Shown: positions 28,800 through 40,201 of the stretch, one piece after another | How positions within the stretch are numbered: the first letter of the stretch is position 1 | How the letters are laid out: every line of letters begins with the position of its first letter | Source: Plasmodiophora brassicae | Lineage: Eukaryota; Endomyxa; Phytomyxea; Plasmodiophorida; Plasmodiophoridae | Assembly: GCA_039704465.1 (NCBI GenBank) | Contig: JASFAU010000019.1 | Span: 310,001 to 374,000, forward strand | Reading direction: 5' to 3' | Length of the DNA: 64,000 bases | Made by a program: the position numbers and the translations under genes | Notes under the pieces: generated by a model | The model's database searches: none | Told to the model about the DNA's origin: nothing | What the model saw: the letters and a program-made list of their open reading frames with translations, nothing else

Positions 28800-29921
28800 T
28801 CAGTCGAAGACGTTGTACCCTGCATCGTTCTCGTCATCGTCACTGGATGACCTTGACGATTCGTTGCCCAGTCGACGGTTGTTGCAGATGTCGTTGAACG
28901 AGGGCAGCGGCTCGCCAGCGGACCCGGGGAACCCTTCGTCAATGGGCTCCTGGAATCGATGAGCGATAATCGCCAGCACAGCACCAATCTGATTGGCTGT
29001 CCGTATCGCCTTATTGGACAGAATGCCCACAAGATCCAGGTGGCCTTCGGCGTGAAATCGCTCGCGAAAGACGGTGAGAACGTGATCCCGCGCGGACACG
29101 TCCGCAATCGGTGGGTGCGTTCTCGCCAGGCGTGCATATCTCCAGAGGCAGTCGAAGACAGAAACCGGGTCCCCCGCGAACATCGCTGGTTGTCGAAGTA
29201 GCGTCGTCGCAGACATCACCGCATCACATCCGGTCGCCTCCATCACTTGCAATGCGTGGTCCCGGCTTCGAATCCCGCCGTTTGCGACGACTGGGATCCG
29301 AAGTGCTGCCTTAATCGCAGCGATGCCTTCATAGTTAACAGGGCCACAGTGATGTCGCTGGTCGCGTAAGCGTCCGTGCACAGCCAACATCGAGCATCCG
29401 GCATCTTCCAGGCGCTTGGCGAGGTCGATCGCCAGCGAAACGGGGTTGAGGAGACGGATCTTGCACGTGACCGGAACTGAAATCGCAGACCGGATCGCAC
29501 GAACGATGTCGACCATCGTGTCCGGATGGTCCAGGAGGAATGCACCATAGTGCCCGAGCCGGGCGCATTGCTGAGGGCATCCGAAGTTGACGTCAACCGC
29601 GTCGACGTCGGGTGCCAGCAGACGCGCGGCTTCCGCCATAACCTTCGGGTCATTCCCGGCGATCTGTGCGATCAGCGGACGATCACCGGTCGCGAAGAAC
29701 GCCGCGCGCGTCGCGACACGATCGTATCCCGTCTGCGCGTACCGTTCCACGACGTCCTTCGCCAGGATCATCGGCGTGTACGCCAGGTCGCACCCCAGCG
29801 ACCGCACCAGCAGGCGGAACGCCAGCTCCGACTGCCGCACCATGGGCGCGCAGATGAACCGCGGGCTGCCCAGCACGTCCCGGAACCAGTCGTACGCCGC
29901 CTCCGACGCGTCGCTCCGCAT
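28800..29921 (-). CDS. DUS1: tRNA-dihydrouridine synthase, DUS1 type, 373 aa
   Basis: A single open frame from ATG 29921 to TGA 28800-28802. The flavoenzyme reduces uridines in the tRNA D-loop using FMN and NAD(P)H. Visible family blocks are ICAPMVRQSELAFRLL at the N-terminus, VDAVDVNFGCPQQCARLGHY with the catalytic Cys (GCPQ) and the Dus1-specific GHYGAFLL, PVTCKIRLL, MLAVHGRLRDQRHHCGPVNY and PVVANGGIRSRDHA (FMN phosphate site). A helical C-terminal domain and an acidic Ser/Asp tail follow. The frame stays open far upstream of 29921 but without domain support, so the start giving a normal Dus N-terminus is preferred. Confidence 0.92.
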   Translation of the reverse strand: MRSDASEAAYDWFRDVLGSPRFICAPMVRQSELAFRLLVRSLGCDLAYTPMILAKDVVERYAQTGYDRVATRAAFFATGDRPLIAQIAGNDPKVMAEAARLLAPDVDAVDVNFGCPQQCARLGHYGAFLLDHPDTMVDIVRAIRSAISVPVTCKIRLLNPVSLAIDLAKRLEDAGCSMLAVHGRLRDQRHHCGPVNYEGIAAIKAALRIPVVANGGIRSRDHALQVMEATGCDAVMSATTLLRQPAMFAGDPVSVFDCLWRYARLARTHPPIADVSARDHVLTVFRERFHAEGHLDLVGILSNKAIRTANQIGAVLAIIAHRFQEPIDEGFPGSAGEPLPSFNDICNNRRLGNESSRSSSDDDENDAGYNVFD

Positions 29922-30223
29922 CGCCGCTATTCTCGACTGCCTGCGCGACGACGACGACGACGGCGACGACCGCGCGCGACGCCGACCGGTCGTCCCCGCC
30001 CAACGCGCTCCGCAGACTGCAGCTCCACCGGCATTTTGGCAAATGGGCAGCCACCCGGGCGGCGAACGCGACCGTCGCCGCCGGGAACATTCTCGAGAAA
30101 CGCGTTCTGGCCCGGGTGGGGCGCGTCGGAAAACGGCGACGTGAACTCGTTCGAAAGTTTGTGTGGCGTAGATACGTTTTTTGGCGGGCCGACCATCAGC
30201 ACCGCGGTCGTGTCGTGATCGGC
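29922..30223. promoter_or_regulatory. Divergent promoter region between DUS1 and the VPS9 gene
   Basis: About 300 bp separate the two divergent start codons. No TATA box or other named element was recognised. A run of GAC/GAG trinucleotides lies at 29945-29980. Confidence 0.4.
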
Positions 30224-32942
30224 ATGACGGGCGGGGTTCCCGCCCCCGATGACGGTGCGGCGGCCCCCGATCAGTCGCCTGACGATGTGAGCGTGGCCGC
30301 GGCTGTGCCCGCGTGGTTGGAACAACTGCGCGGCGCGCTGGAGGGCGATCTCCTGGAGCAACAGGCGGGGTCTCAGCCGGCTGCCGTTGCGCAACCGGCC
30401 CAGGACTGGTGCCTGCAGGCACAGATGGATTTGATCGCGAACATGTCGTCGGCGGTTGACGGCACGGAGGCAAAAGACAACGGTGACCAGCAACAAGAAC
30501 AACGATCGCGGTTGAGGACCGTGCCATCAACCGATAGTCTTGTAAACCGGTTCACCTGGAGGTTCCGTTTCTCGTATGACAATGGGTATTTAGATATCGT
30601 CGTCTGCGCCTCCCGAACCGTACATGGTTCAGCAGATCGCGTCGAAGGTTCTCGATGAGCTTCGCCCCAATGCGATCCGGGACCGCATCGGGAAATTCTT
30701 CTACAAGTCGAAGGAAGGTGTGTGGTCGATCGTCGGCACCTGGCGTTGTGTCTGGTTTGCGTTCTCACGATCCACATGCAGAAGCCATACTGTCTGAAAT
30801 GAAACGCTACGAGGGCCGAGTTCGATCTGCAGTTGTCCAGCATGAGAAGCACATCATTAAGCTGCACACAACAAGGAAGGGAATCGAAGCGTCGATGAAA
30901 GGTCCTGAAGACGCTTTGTAAGTTCTTTTTTAGGAGTCTGATGGATGCTTTGCCAGACGACTTGTCCAAATGGGACCGATGGGCGATGGATAGTCTTGCG
31001 ACGCTGGGCAGGACGTACTACGAAACCTGTCGTCTGCACCTGGATTCACTCATCGAAATTGAAGCGCATACTGTCGAGTGGCTGAACAAGATGGCAGATG
31101 CGATCGCTGATCACCTGCGATGCCCTAGGTGAGGGCAGTGCTGGGATGACTGTGGCCCAACCACTGAAGGTGTACGATTTAGCGATTGCCTGCCGCCTAT
31201 CATTCAGACCGATAGCAGCACCGACACATTTGTACCTGTCGAGAACCTGCAACTCCCGGAAAGCATTTTGTCGTTGACGACTGCTTGCTCTTCCCTGGAA
31301 GATGTCCTCAAGCACCTCGAAGTGGGTCCGGTATCGATATATCATTCCGTGGCACTTCTGATGCCTTGAAGGCCCAGTATGAAGATTTGCAAAAGCAGAG
31401 CTCTAGACTTGAGACTCTAGGCGAACGGCAGCTGAAGCTGAACAATCTGGTTAAAATGGTAGTAGATGTTCGATTCGCCTACGTACACTATGCTAACAAT
31501 AAGGCAGGGGCTTGAAGATGCGACAACGGTCCAAGTCCAGAGTCGAGGGTTCTACTACCACCGACCTGACAGGACAGCGCAGACGGCCTTCAACCGTTTG
31601 ATGCTCGATGAACGCCAACGTGTCGGGCAACTGATCAAGCAGTGGATGACGCTCTTGCGCGATGCTCTCAAAGTGGTTAACATGCCGACTCCGGCAGCGC
31701 TGTCTAACACCGTTGCTCGCAGAGCCCAAACCGGAGAGTGACCGTCGAAGCTGTTGACGCGTTTGTCGAATATCTGGTGAAATTCCTGATTCGGTCGTAT
31801 TCGATTACGCCCGCCGATCAAGCCAGTCCAGCGCTCCGGCTGTACGTCAACCGCATGATCTTTCCTCGGATCGTTCGAACGACCACAAGGTTGCAGACCG
31901 TGGCCGAGCTGGAGCGCGACCAACAGTTTCGCCGCAAAGTAAGATGGATGTGGAGGCTGACGCAAAAGGACCTTGGCATTCTGCCCGAATTTAGGTACGT
32001 CCCAGAGTCACCAGTACTATTTGGAGCTAACGCGTAACCAGGGGACCGCATGAGTACGATCTCGCTGCCCCTCCCCCAGGCCTTATGACGTCACCTCTAG
32101 CAGTTAGTTCTCGGGTGACGACCCCACGAACGTCTAATCTTTCCAGCAATGATGACATTGGTCAGCATGTGTGTCGAAACTTGGCGAAGGGCTCGAGCAC
32201 TTATTCGCTCCTCCTAGGGCCGACTACGCAAACAATATCCCTTCCACCCGACTTCCCGTTCGTTAATGCTATCGTGACCTTGTCTCTTCTCGACAATCAG
32301 GTTTGCACGGGATGGCGTGACATGTGTCCATGGGATCCTCTGACTTTGTCAGTAGTGTGTCCCTACCGATATGCTGTACACGCTGGTACAGACTGTGTCG
32401 TCGATTCAAACCGCCTGCCGTGAATATTCAGGTCCCCTCCACGTCACGGTTGTCTCCTGCGCTATCTGATTGGTTGGATTAGGGAATCCTGAAGCGGTTG
32501 TTGACGCAGACGCTCTATTCCCAATTGTCGTCTGGGCTGTCATCCATGCCAACACGACCAAGTACGTTGAAGGCATGCTGCCAACTCAGAATGGACAACT
32601 GATTGTTTCACGCCAGCATCAATTGCCGCCTAGGGCACATCCTCCGATTCATTTCTGATGACAATCAACGTAACTTTGGGGAGTGCGGGTTTTCCCTTGC
32701 GATCGTTGAAGGTCGGTGCCTACGATGCTCATCATCGCTACACCTCAACCTCTGTCGCAGCCTCTGTGTCCTACATACTGCAATTGCTTCCATCGAAGTT
32801 CGGCTTACCGTTCAGCGTGTGTGACGACGCCGATGTCATTGCGGCCAGCCCGGCTGGGAAGGGGATGCTAGCGACAGGTTCAGGCCGTTCTGCCTTGGAC
32901 GTACCAGCGGATGATGAAAAGTTCGGCGATCCTTCCGGTTAG
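30224..32942 (+). CDS. VPS9-domain protein (probable Rab5-family GEF), many short introns
   Basis: Starts MTGGVPAPDDGAAAPDQSPD at 30224 and ends at 32942. Exon text is recovered in pieces: VLDELRPNAIRDRIGKFFY (30630-30715), a helical region (SEMKRYEGRVRSAVVQHEKH), a 55-nt intron 30891-30945 joining EASMK to DDLSKWDRWAMD, and further helices to KDLGILPEFRYVPES. The VPS9 domain follows: VVDADALFPIVVWAVIHANT (32495-32555), ILRFISDDNQRNFGECGFSL and ASVSYILQLLPS. The D-x-x-L-x-P core and the GE-x-G segment match Rabex-5/Vps9, which load GTP on Rab5 at endosomes. Not every exon boundary could be fixed; about eight or nine introns are expected. Confidence 0.72.
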
Positions 32943-33327
32943 CCGGCAGCGAATTGAATCCAGAAACGCGCTCTGAATCAGTGACAGACCAGGACCCGTT
33001 CTCGGAGGAGACGCCATCATGACGCGTGCTCCGCATCACTAAACCAAGCCATTGTTAATTTATCGTGTAACGACGCTGCGTTCGTCCAAGCAGGATGAAC
33101 GTCTTTAGTGACATTGCCGGATCAAAGTGGGTACCGACGACGTCGATGCCGGATCGATTGGTACAGTCGGCTTATAGGGACGCGTGCGTTGCAACACCGA
33201 ATTCCAGCAGGCTTTTCGTGTCTCGAGGGTTCCTTGAAGCCATTGTCCGGCCTCACGACCGAACCCAACTCGCCTGTTGTCATGTTTCAGTGGGCGTCCA
33301 CGCGGACGTCTGCACAGGCACGATGGC
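32943..33327. other. Convergent intergenic stretch
   Basis: 3' ends of the VPS9 gene and of the orphan gene at 33328 face each other. Part of it (33130-33220, containing GACGTCGATGCCGGATCG) resembles 34213-34300 downstream of the second orphan copy, showing that the tandem duplication included 3' flank. Confidence 0.45.
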
Positions 33328-34160
33328 TTACGCGAGCAACAGCGCGGCGATGCGATGAATGCCGTGCTGCTCGTTGGCAATCAGACGCATTGACAACCGC
33401 AGCGCGTGGAACAGGTACGCCGCAGGGAATGGCCGTCCAAGAATCTCCTGTGATCTCATGAACACCTCGACTAGAGGTTGTGAGCCCTTGTCCAGCGCAA
33501 ACTGCAGGGCGATAACGTTATTCGTCGTCGTTCGCCAGCAATACGTGCCATCGTGGTTACCTTCAGAAGCAGGACGCGGAAATTGGGTATCGTATTCAAC
33601 GCCACGTCTACGGCCACGCCAACAGACGACGCTGGCACACGATCGCGTTCGATGTCGTCCAGCAGGGTTCCGATGACCCAGGCCAGGGCGTGCTCGCGTC
33701 GAGACGGATAACGTGCGATAACCTTCATCAGCGCGTCCTGGAGCGAATGCCGCGATTCGGAGGCGTTCGCACCTCGACCCGCGTCCAGCATGTCCAGTAC
33801 AATTCGAACATACTCTGCATCCCAATTGTAATCCAGCGTGGACAGATCGACGCCGCTAGCTGGTGTTGATGTCGGAAGCGGTCTGTCCTGGAAGCATCGA
33901 AACGCAACGCGGGTGATCCCGTCCGCCAGCGCACAGTCGCGAAGGTCTGCATCAGGATCGGCGGGTGCCGCAACGAACGGATCGCAGAACCGGTCCTGAA
34001 CGGCACCGGCTATCGAGCATGCGACGACGCCCGCAAGGATTGCTGCGACGCGGTCGACGCCCCCTGCGCCCACCATGTCGCTCGTCGACAGCCACTGTAC
34101 TGAATGACGATTCGGCTCACCGGAACCCACCCAGTTCAAATTTAGCCGTCCGCCAGGCAT
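33328..34160 (-). CDS. Orphan secreted protein, tandem copy 1, 2 exons
   Basis: Exon 1 34160-33561, intron 33502-33560 (59 nt, GTAACC donor, CTGCAG acceptor), exon 2 33501-33328. The long start gives 257 aa. A start at 34076 (MVGAGGVDRVAAILAGVVA) would place a signal-peptide-like segment at the N-terminus, as in the paralogue. Conserved blocks shared with copy 2: FCDPF, LRDCALAD-ITR-AFRCFQ, VLDMLDA, YPSR, FRVLLLK and the terminal HRIAALLLA. Four or more conserved Cys fit an extracellular or lumenal protein. No known domain recognised. Confidence 0.72.
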
Positions 34161-34401
34161 GGGGGATGGATCTGCAGACTGATAGAGGTGTCAAGGCTGT
34201 ATTAATGTAGCGGGTCTACGTGGACGTCGATGCCGGATCGCCCGGCGTTGGCTTTACGTCGTACCTGTTGGACAACGGCATCCCAGCATGCCTTTCGAAC
34301 GACAAGGTCCCCTGGGAGCCAGAGCCCGGCTTCACGAGCGAATCCAACCCGCCTGCGTGGTGGGTCAGTACGTACCGGACGTTACGTTCACAACGGGAGG
34401 C

Positions 34402-35209
34402 TTACGCGAGCAGACGAGAGGCAATGCGATGAGCGCCGTGTTGCGCGTCGGCAACCAGATCGACTGATCGCCGAAGCGCGTACAGGAGGAAGGAGGCGGG
34501 CGGTGGCTCACCCAGCAGCTCCTGTGATTTCACGTACAGTTCGTACAGCGACTCGACGCCATTGTCCACTGCAAACTATGGGCACCGTCACTCACCTGGC
34601 AGACCTGCTTCGAAGCAGTGTGATCATGGTTACCTTGAGAAGCAGGGCACGAAATGTGGGGATATGCTCCGATACCGCATCGACTACAATGGTTGCAGTC
34701 GTGGAAACAGGGCACCGGGCGTCCTCGCCCGCCAAGGCCCCGATAACCCAGTATACAGTGTACATGAAGCGCGACGGATAACGCTCGGCAAGCTTCGTGA
34801 GCGCATCGCCGAATAGCCGCTGCGATTCCGAGGTTGCGCGTGTGTCCGTACCACGAACCGCATTCAGCATGTCGAGTACGATCTCCACGTACGCGGCATC
34901 CTCGTTGCCATCAAGCGTGGTGAGAACAACGTCGGCGAAATCGTCTGCTGGCGTATGTGCTGGTAGATCCGGTGGACGGGCAGGCCTGTGCTGGAAACAG
35001 CGAAACGCAAACCGGGTGATATCGTCGGCCAGGGCGCAGTCGCGAAGGTTCGCCGCTGGGTCAACAGGGGCCACCAGGAACGGGTCGCAGAATTCGTCCA
35101 GGACGGCACCGACCGCCGAGCATAGGGCAGCGCCAAGCAACGGGACGTATACGGCGTTGAACATGTCCTTCGCCGCCACCAGCAGCTGTGGCAAAGGTGA
35201 CTTCCCCAC
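34402..35209 (-). CDS. Orphan secreted protein, tandem copy 2, 2 exons
   Basis: Exon 1 35209 (or 35164)-34634, intron 34576-34633 (58 nt, GTAACC donor, CATAG acceptor), exon 2 34575-34402 with exactly the same length (174 nt) as in copy 1. The start at 35164 (MFNAVYVPLLGAALCSAVGA) aligns best with copy 1 and gives a signal peptide. Product about 234 aa, with FCDPFLVAPVDPAANLRDCA and ending HRIASRLLA. Intron position and phase are conserved, so the duplication post-dates the intron. Function unknown. Confidence 0.74.
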
Positions 35210-35778
35210 GCGCCGCCGCGCAACTGGTTCTGTGGACTCCGGGAAGCTTCAGCGGATCATCAGCCCAACCCGGCACGGGCCACGGGGGACCGCAATCGAA
35301 ATTTTGCTCGGAGAAATGCGCCGCAGTTTTCCGGCGGGGCTCTGCAGCTGGAGGAGGAGGGGCCCAGGGGGACCCGGAGACGATAAACGAGCAGCAGCAG
35401 ATGCTCTCTAGCGGGACTCCTCGATACAGCGTCCGACCTGTCAGTCGTGGTGGAGGTCGCACCGGGAGATGCAAATCCACGGACTCCATCTGGATTCTGT
35501 GCCAGACAGCGGATGCAAGCGTGTCGCGCAACCGGTTGGACGTCGACGACGCCGAACCGAGCCCGTCAACAGGTTCTGCTCCATCCGGCTCGAAACTGCA
35601 CCAAATCGAACGCTACCTAAATCCCTACAGCCGAGCGGGCGTGCATGTGGTGCAACGTTACCACTGCAGTAGAGAGTTGCCCGATCTGGCTTTTGATTCG
35701 CTAACGGATCGCCCGCACGGTACCTTGAGTTGGGTCGTCAAGCATACGGTAATAATTATTGTAGTCGGGCGGCCGCCC
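35210..35778. other. Intergenic region upstream of the SPEF2-like gene
   Basis: The plus frame is open through here to the CH-domain start, but the text is low-complexity Gly/Ser/Arg and lacks a plausible ATG; it is treated as promoter and 5' leader. Nothing else recognised. Confidence 0.4.
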
Positions 35779-38700
35779 ATGTCGCAGATGGCGCGTGTTT
35801 GGATCCGGGAACAGGGTTTGACGATACCCGTCACGGAAGACCTGCCTGAGGCGTTCGCCAACGGGTACCGATTCGCCCAGATCATGCACCGGCTCGGGGG
35901 CATCTCCGACGATACGTTCTCAAGGTTGGCCTGTACGCGTATAGCCCTCCTGGTTGTACGACGCTCACCGCGCTGTGAGCCGCTCAGGTTTCGCGATAAA
36001 TCGACACCGGCGGCGATCTTGTCGAACTTCTCGCTCCTGGTCAGCTGGCTGTGTCGTGCGTTCCATCTGCAGGTCAGCCAGCGCACCGTGAACGACATCA
36101 TCGCCAAGCGACCCAACGCCGCTGTGCGCCTTTTGAAGCGCATTCGGAAGGCATCGCACGCGTCGCATAGCCAGGTCCTAGATTGCGGGCGCGCCCTGCT
36201 TGTCTTCGTCCTGATTGCAGAGCAGGTCCCCCGAACGTCGTCGTCGACGACGGACTCTGCTGGGGACGACGAGGCTGACGCTCGTGAACGGCTGCTGGTG
36301 ACAGCCACTTTGGACAAGGGCGTCCCCGTTACCGACAACGTTCTCTTGATGCGGCGCTTCTACGAAGCTCAACTGGTACATCGTCGGCCGGCGCCCGTCC
36401 ACGTTCCCTGGGGACTCACTGGTTTTGTCCAGGCCCAGGAGCGTGCGTTCGACCGCGACCAGGACGAACAGCTACGAAGGAAGCGGGATGCGTTCCTCGA
36501 GCGCTACCGTGCTGAACAGGAGCACATGCACCAGCGAAAAGTCGATCGGCAAACGGGCGCTATCGCCTCCAGTCAGCAGGCGAAAGTCAACCGCGATCGC
36601 ATTTTCGCCAATGAACGTCGGGAGGTAACGATTCGACGACGAGCGCAGAGCCAGCCAGCCCGTCGTCGTCTGACAGCACTCGCACCAGCTGGAATTGGAG
36701 CTATTCGTTCGTGGCAAACGCGATCGTCGTCGTCAAGCGCTTCACAGTCGGGCGGTACACGACATGCGCGATGGCCTCGCCGAGTTCGACAACATCCTGC
36801 AGTTGAGGTCCAGCGTGACGGAAGTCCCCGACGACGACGACGACGCGCGCGCACCGAGTGCGGTACCCGTGCCCGCGCCGGAGGACGCCGCCACCGTCCT
36901 CGAATTCATAGAGCGTCTCGCCGTCAAGCTCCCCGATCCGCAGGCGACGGCCAATGAATCGGAGACGATCATGAAGCAGGTGGGGTGGGGTCGACGCACG
37001 GATATTAGGGCGCTGACCATATATTGCAGCTGCGAGCGCGCGCGCAAGCGGATCGGGCGGCGCGCGCCGAACGCGCGCGACGACGACGCGCGGCGCTGGA
37101 GAAAGCGGTTGAAGGCGATGAGTCGCTGGAAGCGGTGGCGTCCGCGAACGGCGATGCCGAACTTGGGCCAGTTGAGGTCGACGTCGACGGGTTGGAGAAG
37201 GCGTGGGAACGCCGCCGCCTGAAGGACGGCTTCGACGCCGACGATCGCCTGGCCGCACATCGGGCGTGGCGCGAGGCGTTCCAGAGAATGTGCGATGAGG
37301 TGGACGCCGCCAGCGCCGACGAGCGCACCGCCCTGCAGAACGAGTTGCTGGAACGCGCCCGACGAAGCCGGGTAGGCGGGTGCCGGCTGCTTGAACGGCC
37401 GAATTCGGGCGCATCAACCGCGTCGTAGGAACACGTCCAGGACCAGGCAAGGCGGTCGCACATGGCGTTCTGCACTGGGATCGTATCGCGTCTGGTCGCG
37501 GCCAGCGTCCGGATCGCTGGGCACCGCCAGGCGTCGCCCGGTGCGCTCGTCGATCGCGACGCGTTCCTCAGGTTCGCCGCGCTGCGCGTCACGCCCCCGC
37601 CTGGAACGTCATCCAACCCGCTTCCCTGGGCGTAGATGGTTTCACGCGGTACAGAACGACGATCACGGGGGCAAGGTCAGCGTGGCGACACCGACTGTCG
37701 AACCGGACACCGACCTCTTCGCCAACGATCCCGATCCCACCGCCCACGACAACGCCGTCTCATCCTATCTGGTATGGCCCGGCTCCGGTCGTACCCCGTG
37801 CACGTCGGCTCATACGTCGAAGTCGTCGTCGACGACGACAGGGACCCTGCAGGGTAGCCCGTACCTGGACGAGGTTCGCTCAGTGGTGGGTGCAGGACGG
37901 CCCCGGCCCGCATCTCGCGGTACATTTATCATTCGCCATGGAAGCGAATGGGCACTGACGCCGCGGTCGGACGATCAGCCCCATTGGTACCCGTTAAGCT
38001 GGCGCTGATCGCCGCGGGTGACGCGACGTTGCCGGCACCGCTTTCGTCCTCGTTCCTGCTAGACCATGTATCGTTCGACGCGTACCTGGATCGTCTGAAG
38101 CAGGGGGCAGAAGGTTTGCATGCGCGCGTCATCAAGGGGTGCTGCCTTGCGTCTGACGTTGCACGATAGTCGGGGCGGAAACCGACGCCGACTGGCGCAA
38201 ATCGACCCAGAAAGCTCTGAACCACCCGAAGAATGCCCCCGGGATCCCGTTGCTTGTCGAGATCGCGACGCGTCTGGCGGCGTCCTGCGCGTCGTCCAGC
38301 TGGATCATTACCGGTCTGCCACCGGCAGTCGCCGACGAATTCGCGCAGGCCCAGCCCCCGGATTCCCCGTTGCACGTGCTCAACCCTGAACCTGGACCTG
38401 ATGATCTCGACAGGCAGATCACGCGGATCGTAACGGAAAGCGAAGCGTCCGCTGGGAAGGTGTTCGTCCCTGAGAAAGCCCCGGGTGCCATCGATTACGA
38501 TTCCGCTGTCAACCTCCTGCAGGTGAATCCCCAGGGTGTGTCTGTCTGACCGGCCCACGTGACTGACTCCCGTTGGTGGTGGTCCAGTGCTGGACGAACA
38601 TTATCGACCAAGAATATCGTCAAGTCGTACGAGAGCACGTGCGCCAGTCCCTGCAACTGATCGACAGCGCCAAGCGGTACGCCCAGGGCGACGTTGACGA

Positions 38701-39423
38701 GTTCGTGTCGGCGCTCAACGACTGCGCCGACTTCAATAACGTCAGCGCACGCATCGTCGCCAACGTACGATGCGGGACGTATCCATGGCAGAAGCGTCCC
38801 GCTGACGGAACATGAAGATGCCCAATGACGACATCGAGCAGGTCCTGTGGGATGCTGCTGAACAGCATTGTGACAGGCTTGAGGGTATTCTCGAGCAATC
38901 GAAAAGGCCTGCCTGGGCGCAACGAATCCGGGAGCGGCACCAGCTTGTAATGGATGGTGGGTCTGTATATCGGCGTGCGATGCCGCTGTACTGAAACGTT
39001 GCATCGTCAGGTCTGGAACTGGGTGAGCGCATCTACCGAGGGCGAGCACGACAATGGGGAGAGGAATGCCTACGAGCCAAGAGCGGCGAGGATGCTACCG
39101 AGGCAGCAATCGGTTGCATTGCCCACGTCAAGGGTTCCGTTGCGTCCGATCAGGCAGCGTCGCCAGGTGTCGCTGCATTACACGCCGAGTTCGATGCCGC
39201 TCTCAACAGCATTCTCGAGAGTGCCGCCACCTGCCAGGACTCCCTCATTCGCGTATGCGCACGATCGACCCCCCATGACTGTACGGCTCCTTGGACCTGA
39301 CCCGTGCCTCAGGAACGCGTGACGCTGGACGACGAGTGGATTCGCGAATGCTGCGCCACGTTGAACGACCGCAAAGCCCGACCAGCCAGACCGGTCATAC
39401 CGGGCATACCGATCCCCAAGTAA
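35779..39423 (+). CDS. SPEF2/CPC1-like axonemal protein with N-terminal CH-like domain
   Basis: Start MSQMARVWIREQGLTIP at 35779. The N-terminus is an SPEF2-type CH-like domain (AFANGYRFAQIMHRLGGISD), which after an intron from about 35927 to 35990 continues FRDKSTPAAILSNFSLLVSW and VNDIIAKRPNAAVRLLKRIR. Next are charged coiled coils (RRKRDAFLERYRAEQEHMHQ; SRAVHDMRDGLAEFDNILQL), an intron at 36979-37028, and LRARAQADRAARAERARRRR. The degenerate nucleotide-kinase-like part reads LLVEIATRLAASCASSSWII and TGLPPAVADEFAQAQ (38245-38345). Further helices follow (IEQVLWDAAEQHCDRLEGIL; LGERIYRGRARQWGEECLRA), ending PARPVIPGIPIPK. SPEF2/CPC1 belongs to the central-pair C1b projection of motile cilia. 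Exact exons in 37.4-38.2 kb are unresolved, and two adjacent genes cannot be excluded. Confidence 0.62.
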
Positions 39424-39705
39424 TACAGGCTGGGCAGCGGACGTCGATGCGAACCTGTGCCCTGTTTCTTCATATGCGACAGGTCCTAAAACCTGACGCA
39501 TTTTGTCAACAGCATCGCCCAGCCCAAAAACTCCGGGGCTGCATGCCGCCGACCCTACAGCAGCTGCCGCTGTTTGTCTGCTGGGCGTCGGACCGCGCCG
39601 ATTTGATCATCGTGTTTTGGGGGGTACGCCGCCGTACACCGCCAGACGGGTCGGCGGCTGCGGCGGTCATGTGATATCCTGCAGGGGCGCATGCGGATAA
39701 ATATC

Positions 39706-40106
39706 TCAGCGCGGGAGCGCGCTCAGCCAGCGCGGGAATCTCGCGCGATCCACTGTGTCGCAATCGCCCCGGGTCGTCGTCGTCGCGATGTCGACCGTCC
39801 GGGACCTGATGAAACGCATCGGGTCGAAGAAGAAGGTCCGCGGGGCGCGCCGTCCCTCGGTCCCGCCGCTCGTCTGACACCCCCCGTGCGATAGCTGATC
39901 CTGGAGGATCCCGAAGACGGGCAGGGCGGCGCATTCTCGGTCGACGCCGGCCTGCAGCGCCGGCCGGCGGACGACCATCGTAAAACGGAAGCCCGTCGCC
40001 GCTCATCGGGTTCGTCATCAGCGTCCACATCAACGGCGACCGCGAGCGACGCCCAGCCCCGGTCCGGGTCGCGATGGAAAGTCCTGCAGAAGTCGATGAA
40101 ATCCAT
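39706..40106 (-). CDS. Possible small minus-strand gene, function unknown
   Basis: Two coding-like segments on the minus strand: MDFIDFCRTFHRDPDRGWAS followed by an acidic VDVDADDEPDE (from 40106), and FTMVVRRPALQAGVDRE then LPVFGILQDQLSHGG and TFFFDPMRFIRSRTVDI (39985-39780). They are in different frames and I could not define the intron between them. The 5' end would be less than 100 bp from the divergent CNB gene at 40202. Confidence 0.35.
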
Positions 40107-40201
40107 GCAGAAGGCACTGACCACGGTACGGAGCGCAGCGCGCTCGTTTCGTTGGTGCTTAGCGCTGTCGACGGTAGTGTACGGAGGAGTCGGAGACATC
40201 C

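Noticed and set aside
29922..30530. Extension of the DUS1 open frame by about 200 codons upstream
   Set aside because: The added text is Arg/Pro/Ser-rich without domain support and overlaps the divergent VPS9 start; a normal DUS1 start exists at 29921.
30918..30933. A 16-nt GTAAGT...TTTTTTAG segment in the VPS9 gene that would restore frame as an ultra-short intron
   Set aside because: A normal 55-nt intron, 30891-30945, with a CTGAT branch and GCCAG acceptor, also restores frame and matches all other introns in the window.
37391..38008. Independent 205-codon plus gene
   Set aside because: Only part of it (KVSVATPTVEPDTDLFAND) looks like protein; it fits better as one exon of the SPEF2-like gene.
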